Made by a program: the position numbers and the translations under genes
Notes under the pieces: generated by a model
Database searches by the model: none
What the model was told of the DNA's origin: nothing
The model's input: only the letters and a program-made list of their open reading frames with translations
Shown here: positions 12,401 through 22,552 of the stretch, piece after piece
How positions within the stretch are numbered: the stretch's first letter is position 1
How the letters are laid out: each line of letters opens with the position of its first letter
Assembly (NCBI GenBank): GCA_036971475.1
Contig: JBAIZL010000238.1
Span: 2,501 to 66,500 of the forward strand
Direction: 5' to 3'
DNA length: 64,000 nucleotides
Origin: Prosapia bicincta
Taxonomy: Eukaryota; Arthropoda; Insecta; Hemiptera; Cercopidae

Positions 12401-15400
12401 TTAAGGTTGTAGCGGAAAGCCTACAAGCTTATGGACAGGTCGCTTTAACTGTCCATGTGAGGTCTTGACGGTGACTACGCGAGTTATCCGGTCTGGTCCA
12501 GGGTGAAGACGTACGATCCGACCCATTGGCCAATGAAGAGGGCTCGGATGTTCTCCAGTGATAAATACAAGCTGACCCTCCTGGAGGGGTGAGGCGTCTT
12601 TGTTCCATTTACAGCGTTGAATCTGGGAGTGTAGGTATTGGGTAGACCAGGTTTTCCAAAACCGATTGGTCATCTGCTGTAGCATAGTCCATCTGGACTT
12701 GAGCGCGGGTTCAAAATGACAGTCCTCAGGGAGTGCTAAAAGTGGACGGCCGATGAGAAAGTGTCCGGGCGTAAGGAACGAAGATCCTTCGTTGGGGTCA
12801 GGCGAGACCTCGAAAATAGGTCGACTGTTGAGAATAGCTTCGATGCGTATAAATAACGTAGCTAACTCCTCGTGGTTCAATAACGTACTGCCAAGAGTAC
12901 GGCGTAGGAGCCCTTTGACGGATTTAACGGCAGCTTCCCAAAGTCCGCCGAAGTGTGGTGCGGCTGGAGGGTTGAAGTGCCATTCAACCCGTTGTGCGGC
13001 GAGCTTGCGTTGGATGATTGACTTGGATTGGTCGAGCATCTTATAGACCTTGTGCAGGCGGTTGGCGGCGCCGACAGAATTGGTGCCATTATCTGAATAA
13101 ATGTCTGTAGGCAGACCACGTCTTGCGACAAAACGCTGAAGCGCTGCGAGAAAAGCATCAGTAGAGAGGTCTGATACTACTTCCAAATGTACAGCCTTAG
13201 TGGCCATACAAACAAATAGGCATAAGTGAGCTTTCAGGATCTTTGCCGTACGAAGATGGTTGGCCTTAGTGTCGAAAGGTCCAGCAAAGTCAATGCCTAC
13301 CTTACAGAAAGGTGGCGACGGAGTGACGCGAGAAGACGGTAAAGCTGCCATCATAGGTGGCCGAGGTTTCGACTGTAGTCTAAAGCATCGCATGCAAGCA
13401 TGAATGCGTTGTCGTAACAACGAACGTAGCGCAACGATCCAGAACTCACCATTGATCATCGCTTGCGTGGTACGCGGCCCAGCATGTAAGGCGAGGCGGT
13501 GATAATGATCGCATACAAGATTGACATAATGATGCCGCTTAGGCAGTAAAATGGCATGCTTAGCTGCGTATGGTATATCAGCATGATTAAGACGTCCGCC
13601 CACCCTAAGTAGCCCCACTGAGTCGATAAAGGGCGTTAGGTGGCGAAGTTGAGCACTGATCGGGACGCCGCGGTGTAGGCGTTGCAACGTTTCGCTGAAG
13701 GCTAGCTCTTGTATGAGCTTAACGCAAAGATTTCTGGCGTTCCTTAATTCTTGTACTGAAGGTGCAGCGAATGAAATCTTGGCTACGGTGTTCTTGGCTT
13801 TGTAGCGAGTGTTGTGACAATGGCTGGTAGGCTGGGTCTTAATGCGGCAATTGTTAACGAAACGAAGCACGTAAGCGAAGACATGATGCAGCGTGGTTAG
13901 ATTGGAATGACGCTCAATAACGTTCAATAAGTGGTTAGGCGCTTGGACAGTCGCGCAGAGCACCTGAGGCTCGGTCTTGAGCTCGGTCAGGTCGCGGTTC
14001 GGTCCAGTTGGCTTAGACAAACGCCAAGAGGTAGTACATTGTAACGCCCATGGTGGTCCTTGCCACCACAGTGGATGTGTAGCAAACTGCGCGGGTAGAC
14101 ACCCACGGGAAGCAACGTCCGCGGGGTTGTCAACAGTTGAGACGTGGTACCAATGATTGGTCGAAGTGTTCGAGGTAATTTCAATAACGCGGTTGGCAAC
14201 GAAAGTTTTCAACAGATGTGGCGGGGTGCTAAGCCAATGCAGCACAATTTCTGAGTCGGTGAAGAAAAGCGTAGCGTTGTCGGCCACAAAATTCACAGCA
14301 GGCTGAACAGACTTATAGAGCTTGGCCAGTAAGACGGCGCCGCAGAGCTCCATTCGAGGTATAGTGAGTGTTTTGACGGGAGCCACTCTGCTTTTAGCCT
14401 TTAGAAGGCTGACGGAAACTAAACCGTTCCATTCAGTTCGCAAGTAGATGGCGGCTGCGTAACCAGCTTCGGACCCATCACAGAAGCCTAATAAATGATG
14501 TTTGGCATCACGTGTGCCCACATGTCGAGGTATTTGAATGTCAGCTAACTTAGCGAAGTGGACAATGAAGCTGTCCCAACGACTGCGCAGCGCGGTTGGC
14601 AAAGGTTCATCCCATGATAACCTTTCGAGCCACAATTGTTTCAAAAATGACTTGATCCAAAATGTGATAGGCGTAAGGAAGCCCAGTGGGTCGAAGGTGC
14701 GAGCGACATAAGAGAGAATGGTGCGTTTCGTAGGCACCGACACAAAGTTTTGAATACGATAAGAAAACGAGTCATTAACAGGATGCCATTGGAGTCCCAA
14801 TATTTTAACAGCGGTAGAGTCGTCTTGGAATAACAACGGGTGCTCCAGGTGAGAAGATGGCAGCGTCGACAGCAGCGCGGGATCGCTGGAAGACCATTTC
14901 CTGAGCTCTAGTCCTGCCAGTGCGAAGATGTTAATAAGTTGCCGTATTAATTCCTGGGCGTCCTCGGACGTATCGGCGCCAGTGACGACATCATCAACGT
15001 ACGTTTGATGAAGAATGGCGTGCGACGCAGCAGGGTAACAGTCGCCCTCATCTTTGACGAGTTGTTCGAGTGTACGTAGGGCTAAATAAGCAGACGGGGT
15101 AAGCCCGTAAGTGACAGTGGCTAGTTTATACTCCATCAGTGGAGAATGAGGAGTCGGCCTGTACAAAATGTGCTGATGACGACGATCATCCTTGCGTACG
15201 GCAATTTGGCGGTACATCATTTTAAGATCCGCGCAGACGGCGTGAACAAACAATCGAAACGAGATAATAACGTTGGACAGGTCCCTTTGTAACTTAGGGC
15301 CAGCCAGCAATTGCTGGTTTAAAGAATGCGCGTTGCAATCAGGCGCAGAAGCATTGAAAACTACTCGTAATTTAGTAGTAGAACTATCGGCCTTGAAAAC

Positions 15401-16372
15401 GCAATGATGTGGTATTAAATAATTCGAAGGCGTAACGGCAGGGTACATATGACCTAAAGTCATATATTCTTTCATGAACTGATGATATTGTCGTGAGACA
15501 TCCGGTTGTCGGCTCAGACGGCGTTCCAGAGCATGATAACTAGCAAGAGCGACATTACGGTTTGACTTAAGTTCGACGGCGTCAGGTTTAAAAGGCAAAG
15601 CTACGACATATCTCCCAGTGGCGTCACGTTCAGTAGTGGTGGCAAATAAATTTTCGCAGAGCTGCTCATCAGGGCTCAACAAGTTAGACTCGTTTACCTC
15701 TTCGATTTCCCAAAATCGTCGCATGTTTTCGTCGATAGACTTGAGCGAGGTGATAAACACGCGTGGTTGTTGTGGCGTACTGTAAGGTACAGATCCCATA
15801 ATGACCCAACCTAAAAGTGTGTTAAGTGCCGATGGTTGGCCATGAATGATGGCACGAGGCCCGTTGATAATTATTTGCGTGAAGACATCGGCGCACAGTA
15901 TAATGTCAACAGGGGCAGGTAAGTCGAACTGAGGATCAGCTAACGGTAAGTGCTGATATTGAGCGCTTAAAGCAGAGGATAATTTATCAGCTGGCAGCGG
16001 GTCAGTTATATGGTTGAGCACAGCGGCTTCCGTAGTCAGCATGACGCCCGCGTCATGTCGTGAGAATAAAATTAAAGTTACGTATTCGTGAATACGTGTA
16101 GACTTGGCAGCGACGCCAATCAAAGACAGGTTCGATCTTCGAGTAGGCAGGCTCAACATATCGCTAGCTTGTTTCGTAATGGCAGATATCTGACTGCCGG
16201 GGTCGATAATAGCTCTTAGAAAACGAGGTTGACCATAATGGTCCTGTAGGACGACTTGCGCGGTACCCAATAGGGCGAGAGACGAGGTAATGTTGCATGA
16301 CAAAGAACAAGGTTGAGCTTTAGTATCGATTGGATGGCTAGCGGTTGGCCTAAGGCGTCGTGGGGCGGCTAG
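12401..16372 (-). CDS. BEL/Pao Pol polyprotein (protease, RT, RNase H, integrase)
   Basis: Continues in the same frame directly after the gag TGA (16,373-16,375) and ends at TAA 12,401-12,403. The region between the TGA and 12,401 contains no ATG that would give a full-length Pol: TTG at 16,301-16,303 opens the conserved part. Numbering residues from that TTG, the aspartic protease has DPGS at 34-37. Reverse transcriptase spans roughly 290-510, with catalytic D359 and YVDD at 435-438. RNase H has D609, E652, D683 and D729. The integrase zinc site is H935, H940, C970, C973; the integrase triad is probably D1005, D1071 and E1123 (in GGLWE). A C-terminal region resembling the DUF5641 domain ends near 1,300. 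No frameshift or internal stop, so it looks intact. It makes the cDNA copy and integrates it. Pol is probably made as a readthrough extension of Gag. Confidence 0.95.
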   Translation of the reverse strand, partial: LAAPRRLRPTASHPIDTKAQPCSLSCNITSSLALLGTAQVVLQDHYGQPRFLRAIIDPGSQISAITKQASDMLSLPTRRSNLSLIGVAAKSTRIHEYVTLILFSRHDAGVMLTTEAAVLNHITDPLPADKLSSALSAQYQHLPLADPQFDLPAPVDIILCADVFTQIIINGPRAIIHGQPSALNTLLGWVIMGSVPYSTPQQPRVFITSLKSIDENMRRFWEIEEVNESNLLSPDEQLCENLFATTTERDATGRYVVALPFKPDAVELKSNRNVALASYHALERRLSRQPDVSRQYHQFMKEYMTLGHMYPAVTPSNYLIPHHCVFKADSSTTKLRVVFNASAPDCNAHSLNQQLLAGPKLQRDLSNVIISFRLFVHAVCADLKMMYRQIAVRKDDRRHQHILYRPTPHSPLMEYKLATVTYGLTPSAYLALRTLEQLVKDEGDCYPAASHAILHQTYVDDVVTGADTSEDAQELIRQLINIFALAGLELRKWSSSDPALLSTLPSSHLEHPLLFQDDSTAVKILGLQWHPVNDSFSYRIQNFVSVPTKRTILSYVARTFDPLGFLTPITFWIKSFLKQLWLERLSWDEPLPTALRSRWDSFIVHFAKLADIQIPRHVGTRDAKHHLLGFCDGSEAGYAAAIYLRTEWNGLVSVSLLKAKSRVAPVKTLTIPRMELCGAVLLAKLYKSVQPAVNFVADNATLFFTDSEIVLHWLSTPPHLLKTFVANRVIEITSNTSTNHWYHVSTVDNPADVASRGCLPAQFATHPLWWQGPPWALQCTTSWRLSKPTGPNRDLTELKTEPQVLCATVQAPNHLLNVIERHSNLTTLHHVFAYVLRFVNNCRIKTQPTSHCHNTRYKAKNTVAKISFAAPSVQELRNARNLCVKLIQELAFSETLQRLHRGVPISAQLRHLTPFIDSVGLLRVGGRLNHADIPYAAKHAILLPKRHHYVNLVCDHYHRLALHAGPRTTQAMINGEFWIVALRSLLRQRIHACMRCFRLQSKPRPPMMAALPSSRVTPSPPFCKVGIDFAGPFDTKANHLRTAKILKAHLCLFVCMATKAVHLEVVSDLSTDAFLAALQRFVARRGLPTDIYSDNGTNSVGAANRLHKVYKMLDQSKSIIQRKLAAQRVEWHFNPPAAPHFGGLWEAAVKSVKGLLRRTLGSTLLNHEELATLFIRIEAILNSRPIFEVSPDPNEGSSFLTPGHFLIGRPLLALPEDCHFEPALKSRWTMLQQMTNRFWKTWSTQYLHSQIQRCKWNKDASPLQEGQLVFITGEHPSPLHWPMGRIVRLHPGPDRITRVVTVKTSHGQLKRPVHKLVGFPLQP

Positions 16373-17812
16373 TCACTGCTGCGGCGGTGCGTCATTGTGC
16401 AGCAGTGTGTGATGTGCTTGGCTGCATTGTCTACAACGATGACGAGACTGACACTGAGCTTGATAATGAGAGCCTAGACAATTATAACACCGTTGTAATT
16501 TTGAAATAGCGTCAATGCGTTCCGCTATGGTAAGAGAGATAAATCGTTGACAATTAATGATGCAGTGACTTTCTCCGCAGTAGTAGCATTTACCTACACG
16601 CGTGGTAGGCATGTTAGACTGATTGAGGTTAAGCGGTGGCGAGCGATTGCGAAATGTTGACGTTCTAGGCGCACTCATAATAGGCAACAAGTTAGGTTGC
16701 AGTGGTTGATTAACCGGTTGCACAGTGACTGGCGCAGCACGTTTGGACTGAATAGTACCTTGGGCGTCCTTATTCTGACGGCTATTGTCATTTGACGCTA
16801 CTGATTGAAATATAGGGCTGTGACCCAAAGTGAGGTTAGGTTCAGACAAGTAATTATTCGGTTCAAGGGCCCCTTGAAACCCGGGTTTATCCATCGATGA
16901 CACCAACATGCGGGGTCTTTGACCACGTCCGGCGTTTGCTACAACCACGGCAGCTGGTTGGCTAAGCATCTCCAGGGCTCTAGCCTGTTCAGTTATAAAG
17001 TCGTTCAATAATTTATATGTCGGCATGCGGTTAGTGCCTAGTCGGCTTTCAAAACTTAATCGTGTCTTGGCATCCAGATTATTAATTGCCATAGAGAACA
17101 ATAAGAAATCCGCTAAGTCTTCGAGAGGTATAGCTCTTAATGCACAGACGGCATTAGAGTGCGCGGTTAAGAAACGATTTAGTTCCGCGGGTGAAGCATT
17201 ATTGATGCGCTGAAAGTCTTTAATTATGTTAAAGTAATGATCTGCGAGACGTCGCGGGTTCGCGTATCGGTTACGCAACGCATTGTAAGCAATGTTGTAA
17301 TTTGCTTCGGAGATGGAAAGCCCGGTGACGATGGCCAGTGCATCTCCCTTTAAGACGGACTTTAAGTATTGAAAACGTTGGATGTTGCTAAGCGTCTCAT
17401 TATTATGTACCATAGAGTCGTACATAGTAATAAAATCTATCCAGTCGTCGCTCTGGCCCGAAAAGCTTGGCAAAGTTAGACTTGGAAGGTTAGGTGAAGT
17501 CGGTGTTGATTTGACAGGCGAGGTTGAGGTAACCTCCGTCTTAACGAGGTTAGGGTATTTTACTATCATGGGCAGATAGGTGTCCTGAAATTGACGTTTT
17601 GCTATAAAAACATTCGCGACAAATTCGGAAGCTTGACTGTCAAAAGTCTGCTCCGCGCGGTCAGAAGTTTCGATAAATTCGACATGAAGGCGCCTGACTT
17701 CCTGCACTATGCCCTCAGACATTTCACTATCACCGAGCAAGCTGTTTACTTGCTCTAAATCACTGCATATAGCCTTCAACTTATCAAGGCAATATGCGTT
17801 GTTATTAGCCAT
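16373..17812 (-). CDS. BEL/Pao Gag, nucleocapsid-type
   Basis: ATG at 17,810-17,812 gives 479 residues; the frame is open about 10 codons further upstream but only via a TTG, so the ATG is preferred. The N-terminal half is predicted helical, and the middle resembles the DUF1759 capsid-like domain of BEL/Pao Gags (LPSFSGQSDDWIDF region). The C-terminus has three zinc knuckles of the BEL spacing C-x2-C-x3-H-x4-C: CYYCGESHCIINC, CYNCLGSHYQAQC, and a final CCHH variant CRQCSQAHHTLLH. Gag packages the element RNA in virus-like particles. It ends at TGA, followed by CTAG, the context that favours stop readthrough; pol follows in the same frame. Confidence 0.93.
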   Translation of the reverse strand: MANNNAYCLDKLKAICSDLEQVNSLLGDSEMSEGIVQEVRRLHVEFIETSDRAEQTFDSQASEFVANVFIAKRQFQDTYLPMIVKYPNLVKTEVTSTSPVKSTPTSPNLPSLTLPSFSGQSDDWIDFITMYDSMVHNNETLSNIQRFQYLKSVLKGDALAIVTGLSISEANYNIAYNALRNRYANPRRLADHYFNIIKDFQRINNASPAELNRFLTAHSNAVCALRAIPLEDLADFLLFSMAINNLDAKTRLSFESRLGTNRMPTYKLLNDFITEQARALEMLSQPAAVVVANAGRGQRPRMLVSSMDKPGFQGALEPNNYLSEPNLTLGHSPIFQSVASNDNSRQNKDAQGTIQSKRAAPVTVQPVNQPLQPNLLPIMSAPRTSTFRNRSPPLNLNQSNMPTTRVGKCYYCGESHCIINCQRFISLTIAERIDAISKLQRCYNCLGSHYQAQCQSRHRCRQCSQAHHTLLHNDAPPQQ

Positions 17813-18433
17813 CGTGACAAAATTTAAATTAACAAAAACCAAAATTTAAATTAAATTGCAATTATGTTTAAACCAAACCTAATGACTACACAATGGTACA
17901 TTTAATTACGAAAAAGTGGACTGTATAATAAAGTTAATAAAAGACATAACGTTTTACAAATCATAAGCGTTAGATTAGAACGGCTGCAAGTTTTCCTTAT
18001 TGAACAGGATAAATCTACAGTGTAGCTTCACGGATCAATATTGAGCCTATCGAGCCTAACTTGTTTAGTCAAGTGTTCCTTATCTGCGCTGCTGTCCCAT
18101 AAATCTGCTGATAGTAGCGGTATGCAGCTGCAAGCTACAGCTTGTGACGTCACTACTGCTACTGAATTTAGACAAAGGAAATAAATGCGGGAAATTACAC
18201 AGGATTACGCAATGCTTGCAACTTAGCTTATTACTGTGAAATTTAACACAACGCTTCGAAATTGTTCGCACAATAAATAATACTTATAAATCACTAATAA
18301 ACTTATTTATAAAGCAAATGCCTTGCTATTAAAACTGAATAAGTTTCGAGGTTACTGAGAACTTTAACACTTCTTTGCACTTTAAATGTTTATAGATCGC
18401 TGAAATGCAAAATCCGGCACGGCGGGACCAAAA
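17813..18433 (-). other. 5' leader of the BEL element with primer-binding site
   Basis: In element orientation, three bases after the 5' LTR comes TGGTCCCGCCGTGCCGG (plus-strand 18,414-18,430), placed as a tRNA primer-binding site should be. It begins with TGG, as needed to pair with a tRNA CCA end. The 3' part (GCCGG, then an ATTTTGCA stretch) looks like a tRNA T-arm; I could not assign the tRNA. The rest of the leader has two short ORFs (63 and 76 codons) without motifs. Confidence 0.6.
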
Positions 18434-19206
18434 TGGAGGCGTCAGCTCCGCTAAAATATTAGAAATAAGACGAAAGAGAGAGATAGTCGCGGTCGGAAAC
18501 GTGACTGAAATTGCACATGAATAAAATGAAGGCAGGCGGCAGAAACGCCTAATCGACAAATAATAACAGTGTTTATCACTAATTAAGTCTCGGGAAAAAT
18601 AGGCACAAGTTTATGTTAAAAGTATTTGGAACTGATTAACACTTACCCTAAGCTGAACAAAGGGGTTACGTGCACGGTAGGTTTGATGTCTTCTGGACTT
18701 CTGCAGCAGGGCCCTGGGTGAAGTGGTGATGGTCAGACGGCTCGTGCTGTAAAACTTAATAAACGGGGTTCAATTCTACTACTATTCACAATTGAATAAG
18801 TCTTTAAATGATTGCGAGCGACTCCGTAACGGCGGCTTGTAACGGCGAGGTTAAAGGTGCATTCGAACACGGCACTTGGACTAAATAATGTACTTTCGCG
18901 GTTAACGAACATATAAAACAAGTACAACTCGAAACACTTAAATTTAGACATACGCGGGGCGAACTTAAAGTCCACGAGGTTAGCTAATACGTTAAATACC
19001 CGCAACGGACGTGCTGGTCTGTTCGCGGCAAGCAGGAGACTGGGGGAGAGGAAATGTGTGTTAGGGTGGGGGTTAGGCGCGCGCCAAGGGACAACGTGGT
19101 CTTAAACTATCGACGATAAACCATAGATTGAGCTATCGATTAGACAAAGCACAGCTGATTGAATTCGATACTGGAGCTGTTTAATCTACCAAAGCTGACT
19201 CCAACA
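18434..19206 (-). repeat. 5' LTR of the BEL/Pao element
   Basis: 773 bp, the transcription-start LTR since the element reads leftwards. Identical to the left LTR except for one base (18,670). It must contain the promoter, but I could not identify core promoter elements with confidence. Confidence 0.95.
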
Positions 19207-19211
19207 AATAG
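19207..19211. repeat. Target-site duplication, right copy (aatag)
   Basis: Matches 11,241-11,245 exactly, confirming the element ends. Confidence 0.93.
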
Positions 19212-21479
19212 CCTACATAAGAGCTCCAGCTTATAAACTGGCTAAATATTTCGATGTTGGAGAAATGTGTACAGAGATAGAAACTCATTAGAGGGGCTTA
19301 AGAGTATACAAAAAATCAGCATTAAAGAATATATTAAAATGCTATTATATCACAGATTTTACTAAGTGAATGTACATAGGTTTACCTACATCCAGTATAT
19401 CGGCAGTTTAAACAATGAAAAGCTTAACAAACTTAAAGCAATTTGTAAAAGTAAACGTCAATCCTAAGAGGAATAAAGTAAAAATAGAAACGCTGGAGGT
19501 AATACTGTACTATACCGAAGTCAATTTAAATACAAAGAAATGTAATAAGAGCGATAAGATGGTCTAGAGATTAAAAACGATATATCGACAATTTTGAGAG
19601 GACTTTACTTATAGAACTCTAAAGAACAACATTAGGCATAGTGCACACAATACATAAAGTAAGGTGATGACACGATAGTTATATCCTAACTTAGGGAGAA
19701 GAGAGAGAGGGCAGCCTTAAAAGAGTCAACGGAATTCACTAAACAATAAAAATACAATAGAAAAGGAAGAAAACAACAATAGAAACTATGACCCTGAAAA
19801 TTCTAAGAGAAAATAATTACAGTTTAAGGTATCCAGAAAAACATCGGATTACAACTGATATTGAATTAACATTTTTTAACAGAAATGTTTTTCAGAATAA
19901 AATGTTTTATTATTTGATTTAGAGTATATTTTTTGTGAAAAGTATTTAATTTAGTTTTCATATAACTCTTATCTGCACTATTACCTGTTTTCATACCTTA
20001 TTATTTGAATCGCGCTTCTATTACTGATGAAGTAATTTACTATGTAAATTGTTTAATGTGGGTTTCTTTCCAATTTTGTTTTTTAACCCATTTTGAACTT
20101 GCTTTTACTAAATATTGATAAAAAAATTGAGTATTTTTTGGTTTTTGATGTAAAGTAGTTTTTCGAAATGTTTTAATTTTAATTGACATTAACATTAATT
20201 TCAGTGATAATAAAATAATTCAAAGAACTAAATAATTAAGTTATTCTCTAACTTTCGTTACGTCATTCTCACACAAATGCCTTATACATATCGAAACACC
20301 TAAAAACAAATAACGCCAGTATATTTCAGAAATAAGAAAACATAATAATTAACATTGACCTAGCATAATATTTATTCTTACAATAAAACTGAGGTTAAAC
20401 TGGATTCAACGGTTGATACATACTAACTTGATGTTATATATTCTACAAATACGACAAAGCCATGTCATCGGTTCAGAGTAAATAATAACTAATTACTGAA
20501 TCCACTCACGTTGCCATGGTTGGTCACGGTTACAAGACTCCCAAACGTACAATCGCTGCACAGAAATCATCCAATAGGGATATCTACACAGGTGCGCAAA
20601 ACCATATTTCTTCTATTTAATTAATGTTATATAGTAAGTAAATAAAGAGTTTAAGTGTAAACTAGCAATTGAAGCTTAGCACGGAATCAAATAATATTAA
20701 CTAAGAAGGACAATTCAGTAAAAATACTGGTATATAAGTCCTTAAACTAAAGCATATTTTATTTATAAATACTCATAACTAATGAATTTTATTAAATTCT
20801 CAGTTGTTTCATTAAAGACTCAGCTGTTACATTAGCCATTTAGCCTTTCGCTGACTTTTTGATAAACCTTTTACTTTATACCTACTAAAGTGGTATTTTG
20901 ATAAACTTTAATGATACTTCTGATATAACAGTTTTTTGAAGCAGACTTTTATACAGTTTATTCTTGTGTTTTGATCCCTCTTGAGTTTATAATGAAATAT
21001 TGCCTATCTCATATTGTATCTAAGGAATCTCTTAATCCTTCTATGATTTAAAGTCTACATAGGACTTTACTAAAAAAAACTAATAAATAAAAAGAATAAG
21101 AGAGGAAATGTTTATCCTTCCATTTTCTTATACTTATTCAAGAAGGACAACTTTAATTTCTATTTAGTTATTTTACATAACATATATACTTTTAAAGAAA
21201 ATTTTATTTCAACAAAATATATTTTTGAAGTGGAATTTAGGTTAGAACCATATAAAGGTTTGATTAAACAATGTAGAATTTAGTAAAATGTTTACAATGC
21301 TACATATAAGTAGTTTAGACACTGCTTAAAAATTTTAAAAAGCTAAATTTTATTAACCTTCAATAAAATTATTCATAACCTTAATTTGTTTCTACTTATT
21401 TTACAGCAATTGATAAATGAGACAAATGCAGATAAAGAAAAAGTGGTTGGTAGTTAAGACAAATACTTAAGAGTTATTA

Positions 21480-21480
<1 letters not shown>
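19212..21480. other. AT-rich non-coding DNA
   Basis: No gene. 20,025-20,070 contains CTGATGA followed by an AATTTAC / GTAAATT hairpin, related to the 10.5 kb hammerhead-like unit but lacking GAAA. 20,425-20,620 is a diverged partner of 225-400. Confidence 0.4.

Positions 21481-21539
<59 letters not shown>
21481..21539. repeat. (TA)n microsatellite
   Basis: Uninterrupted TA tract of about 59 bp. Confidence 0.95.
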
Positions 21540-21542
<3 letters not shown>

Positions 21543-22552
21543 ATAAAATAACAAATATGATTATATTAAATGTATTAAAAAATAATAAGTAAAATTCTTA
21601 CTTAATATAAAGTAGTTTAAAAAAAGTAAATATTAAGAAATAATTTTCTCAATGGACAAGCTAGTACTGACATTAAATGATGTTGGTGGTAGCTAATTGA
21701 AATAAAATTGAATAATAAGAACAATTTGAATAAAAAATAATAATTACTAAGAAAAAATGTCAGTCACAAAGTAAATTTTCCTACTTATTTTATCTTCGTA
21801 GCTCTTTAAACGAGAGTAAAAAAATCAAAATCCGTATAACTTTGTCCAGGAGCAGAGGCAATGGCTTTTGGGCTATTTTCTGGTCGGGGAGTCAATAGCT
21901 AGGAGATTGTTAACGAGAAAGACGAAGAGGAGACAAAAATAAAGTGATAATGAGGACAGAGAATCTGCAACGTGTGGATAGAGTCGTGATGTGAAGAAAT
22001 ATGGAGAGTGCTAACCTTGAACGTTAAATATCCTGAAAGACTGAAGAAGACAGATAAATAATGTTCCTATATAATTTATCTATATCATTATTTTAACATG
22101 TATTACAGTATCAGAACTAAAAAATCTAGAATATTTATGTTTAGATACCGTCGAATGTGTGGAAGTGACATTAATAGTGTGTGATTAATAATGTCAGTAA
22201 AAGCCCAGGGCTATGACATCGATTTAGTTTGCTTACTGATTACAAAAGGTGATAGGGTCACGTGATAAGACAATTTTAGCTGTATAGCTGTCACATATTA
22301 AAGGGACGGGTCTTAAAATATAACTGCTAAAGTTTTAAACCAGTTAGGTAACACATATGGCTTCGAGAAAACGAATGAGATTTTCATTGCATGAAATTTT
22401 GTGTTTTAACAACCTGTAATATAATTAGTTAAATAAGAAGGTTATGGCTTTTACGTTGTCTCTTTCCATTTTGTCTACAGAATTATTTATCAACCGAGAC
22501 GCATTTAACACAGAAGGTAATTATGCTCTCGAAACACATCATATACTTTATA
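21540..22552. other. Non-coding DNA before the 89-bp satellite
   Basis: No gene. A less AT-rich stretch at 21,840-22,050 has no recognisable content; its end (aaccttgaacgtt ... cctgaaaga) resembles 1,270-1,335. Confidence 0.4.

Larger units (their letters stand above)
11246..19206 (-). mobile_element. Complete BEL/Pao LTR retrotransposon, minus strand
   Basis: The 7,961-bp element has identical-length 773-bp LTRs, TG...CA ends, a perfect 5-bp target duplication, a candidate primer-binding site, gag with three CCHC/CCHH knuckles, and an uninterrupted pol. Domain order is protease, reverse transcriptase, RNase H, zinc-binding domain and integrase, the BEL/Pao order. There is no envelope ORF. 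The LTRs differ at a single position by eye (11,482 a versus 18,670 g), so insertion was recent. The only stop inside the coding part is the TGA between gag and pol (see findings). Base composition is visibly more GC-rich than its surroundings. Confidence 0.96.

Noticed and set aside
12753..14199. ORFs of 70-97 codons overlapping pol on both strands
   Set aside because: Shadows of the pol gene in other frames.
20015..20070. CTGATGA with a hairpin, as a further ribozyme-like unit
   Set aside because: GAAA is replaced by GTTTA, so the catalytic core is lost; at most a relic of the 10.5 kb family.
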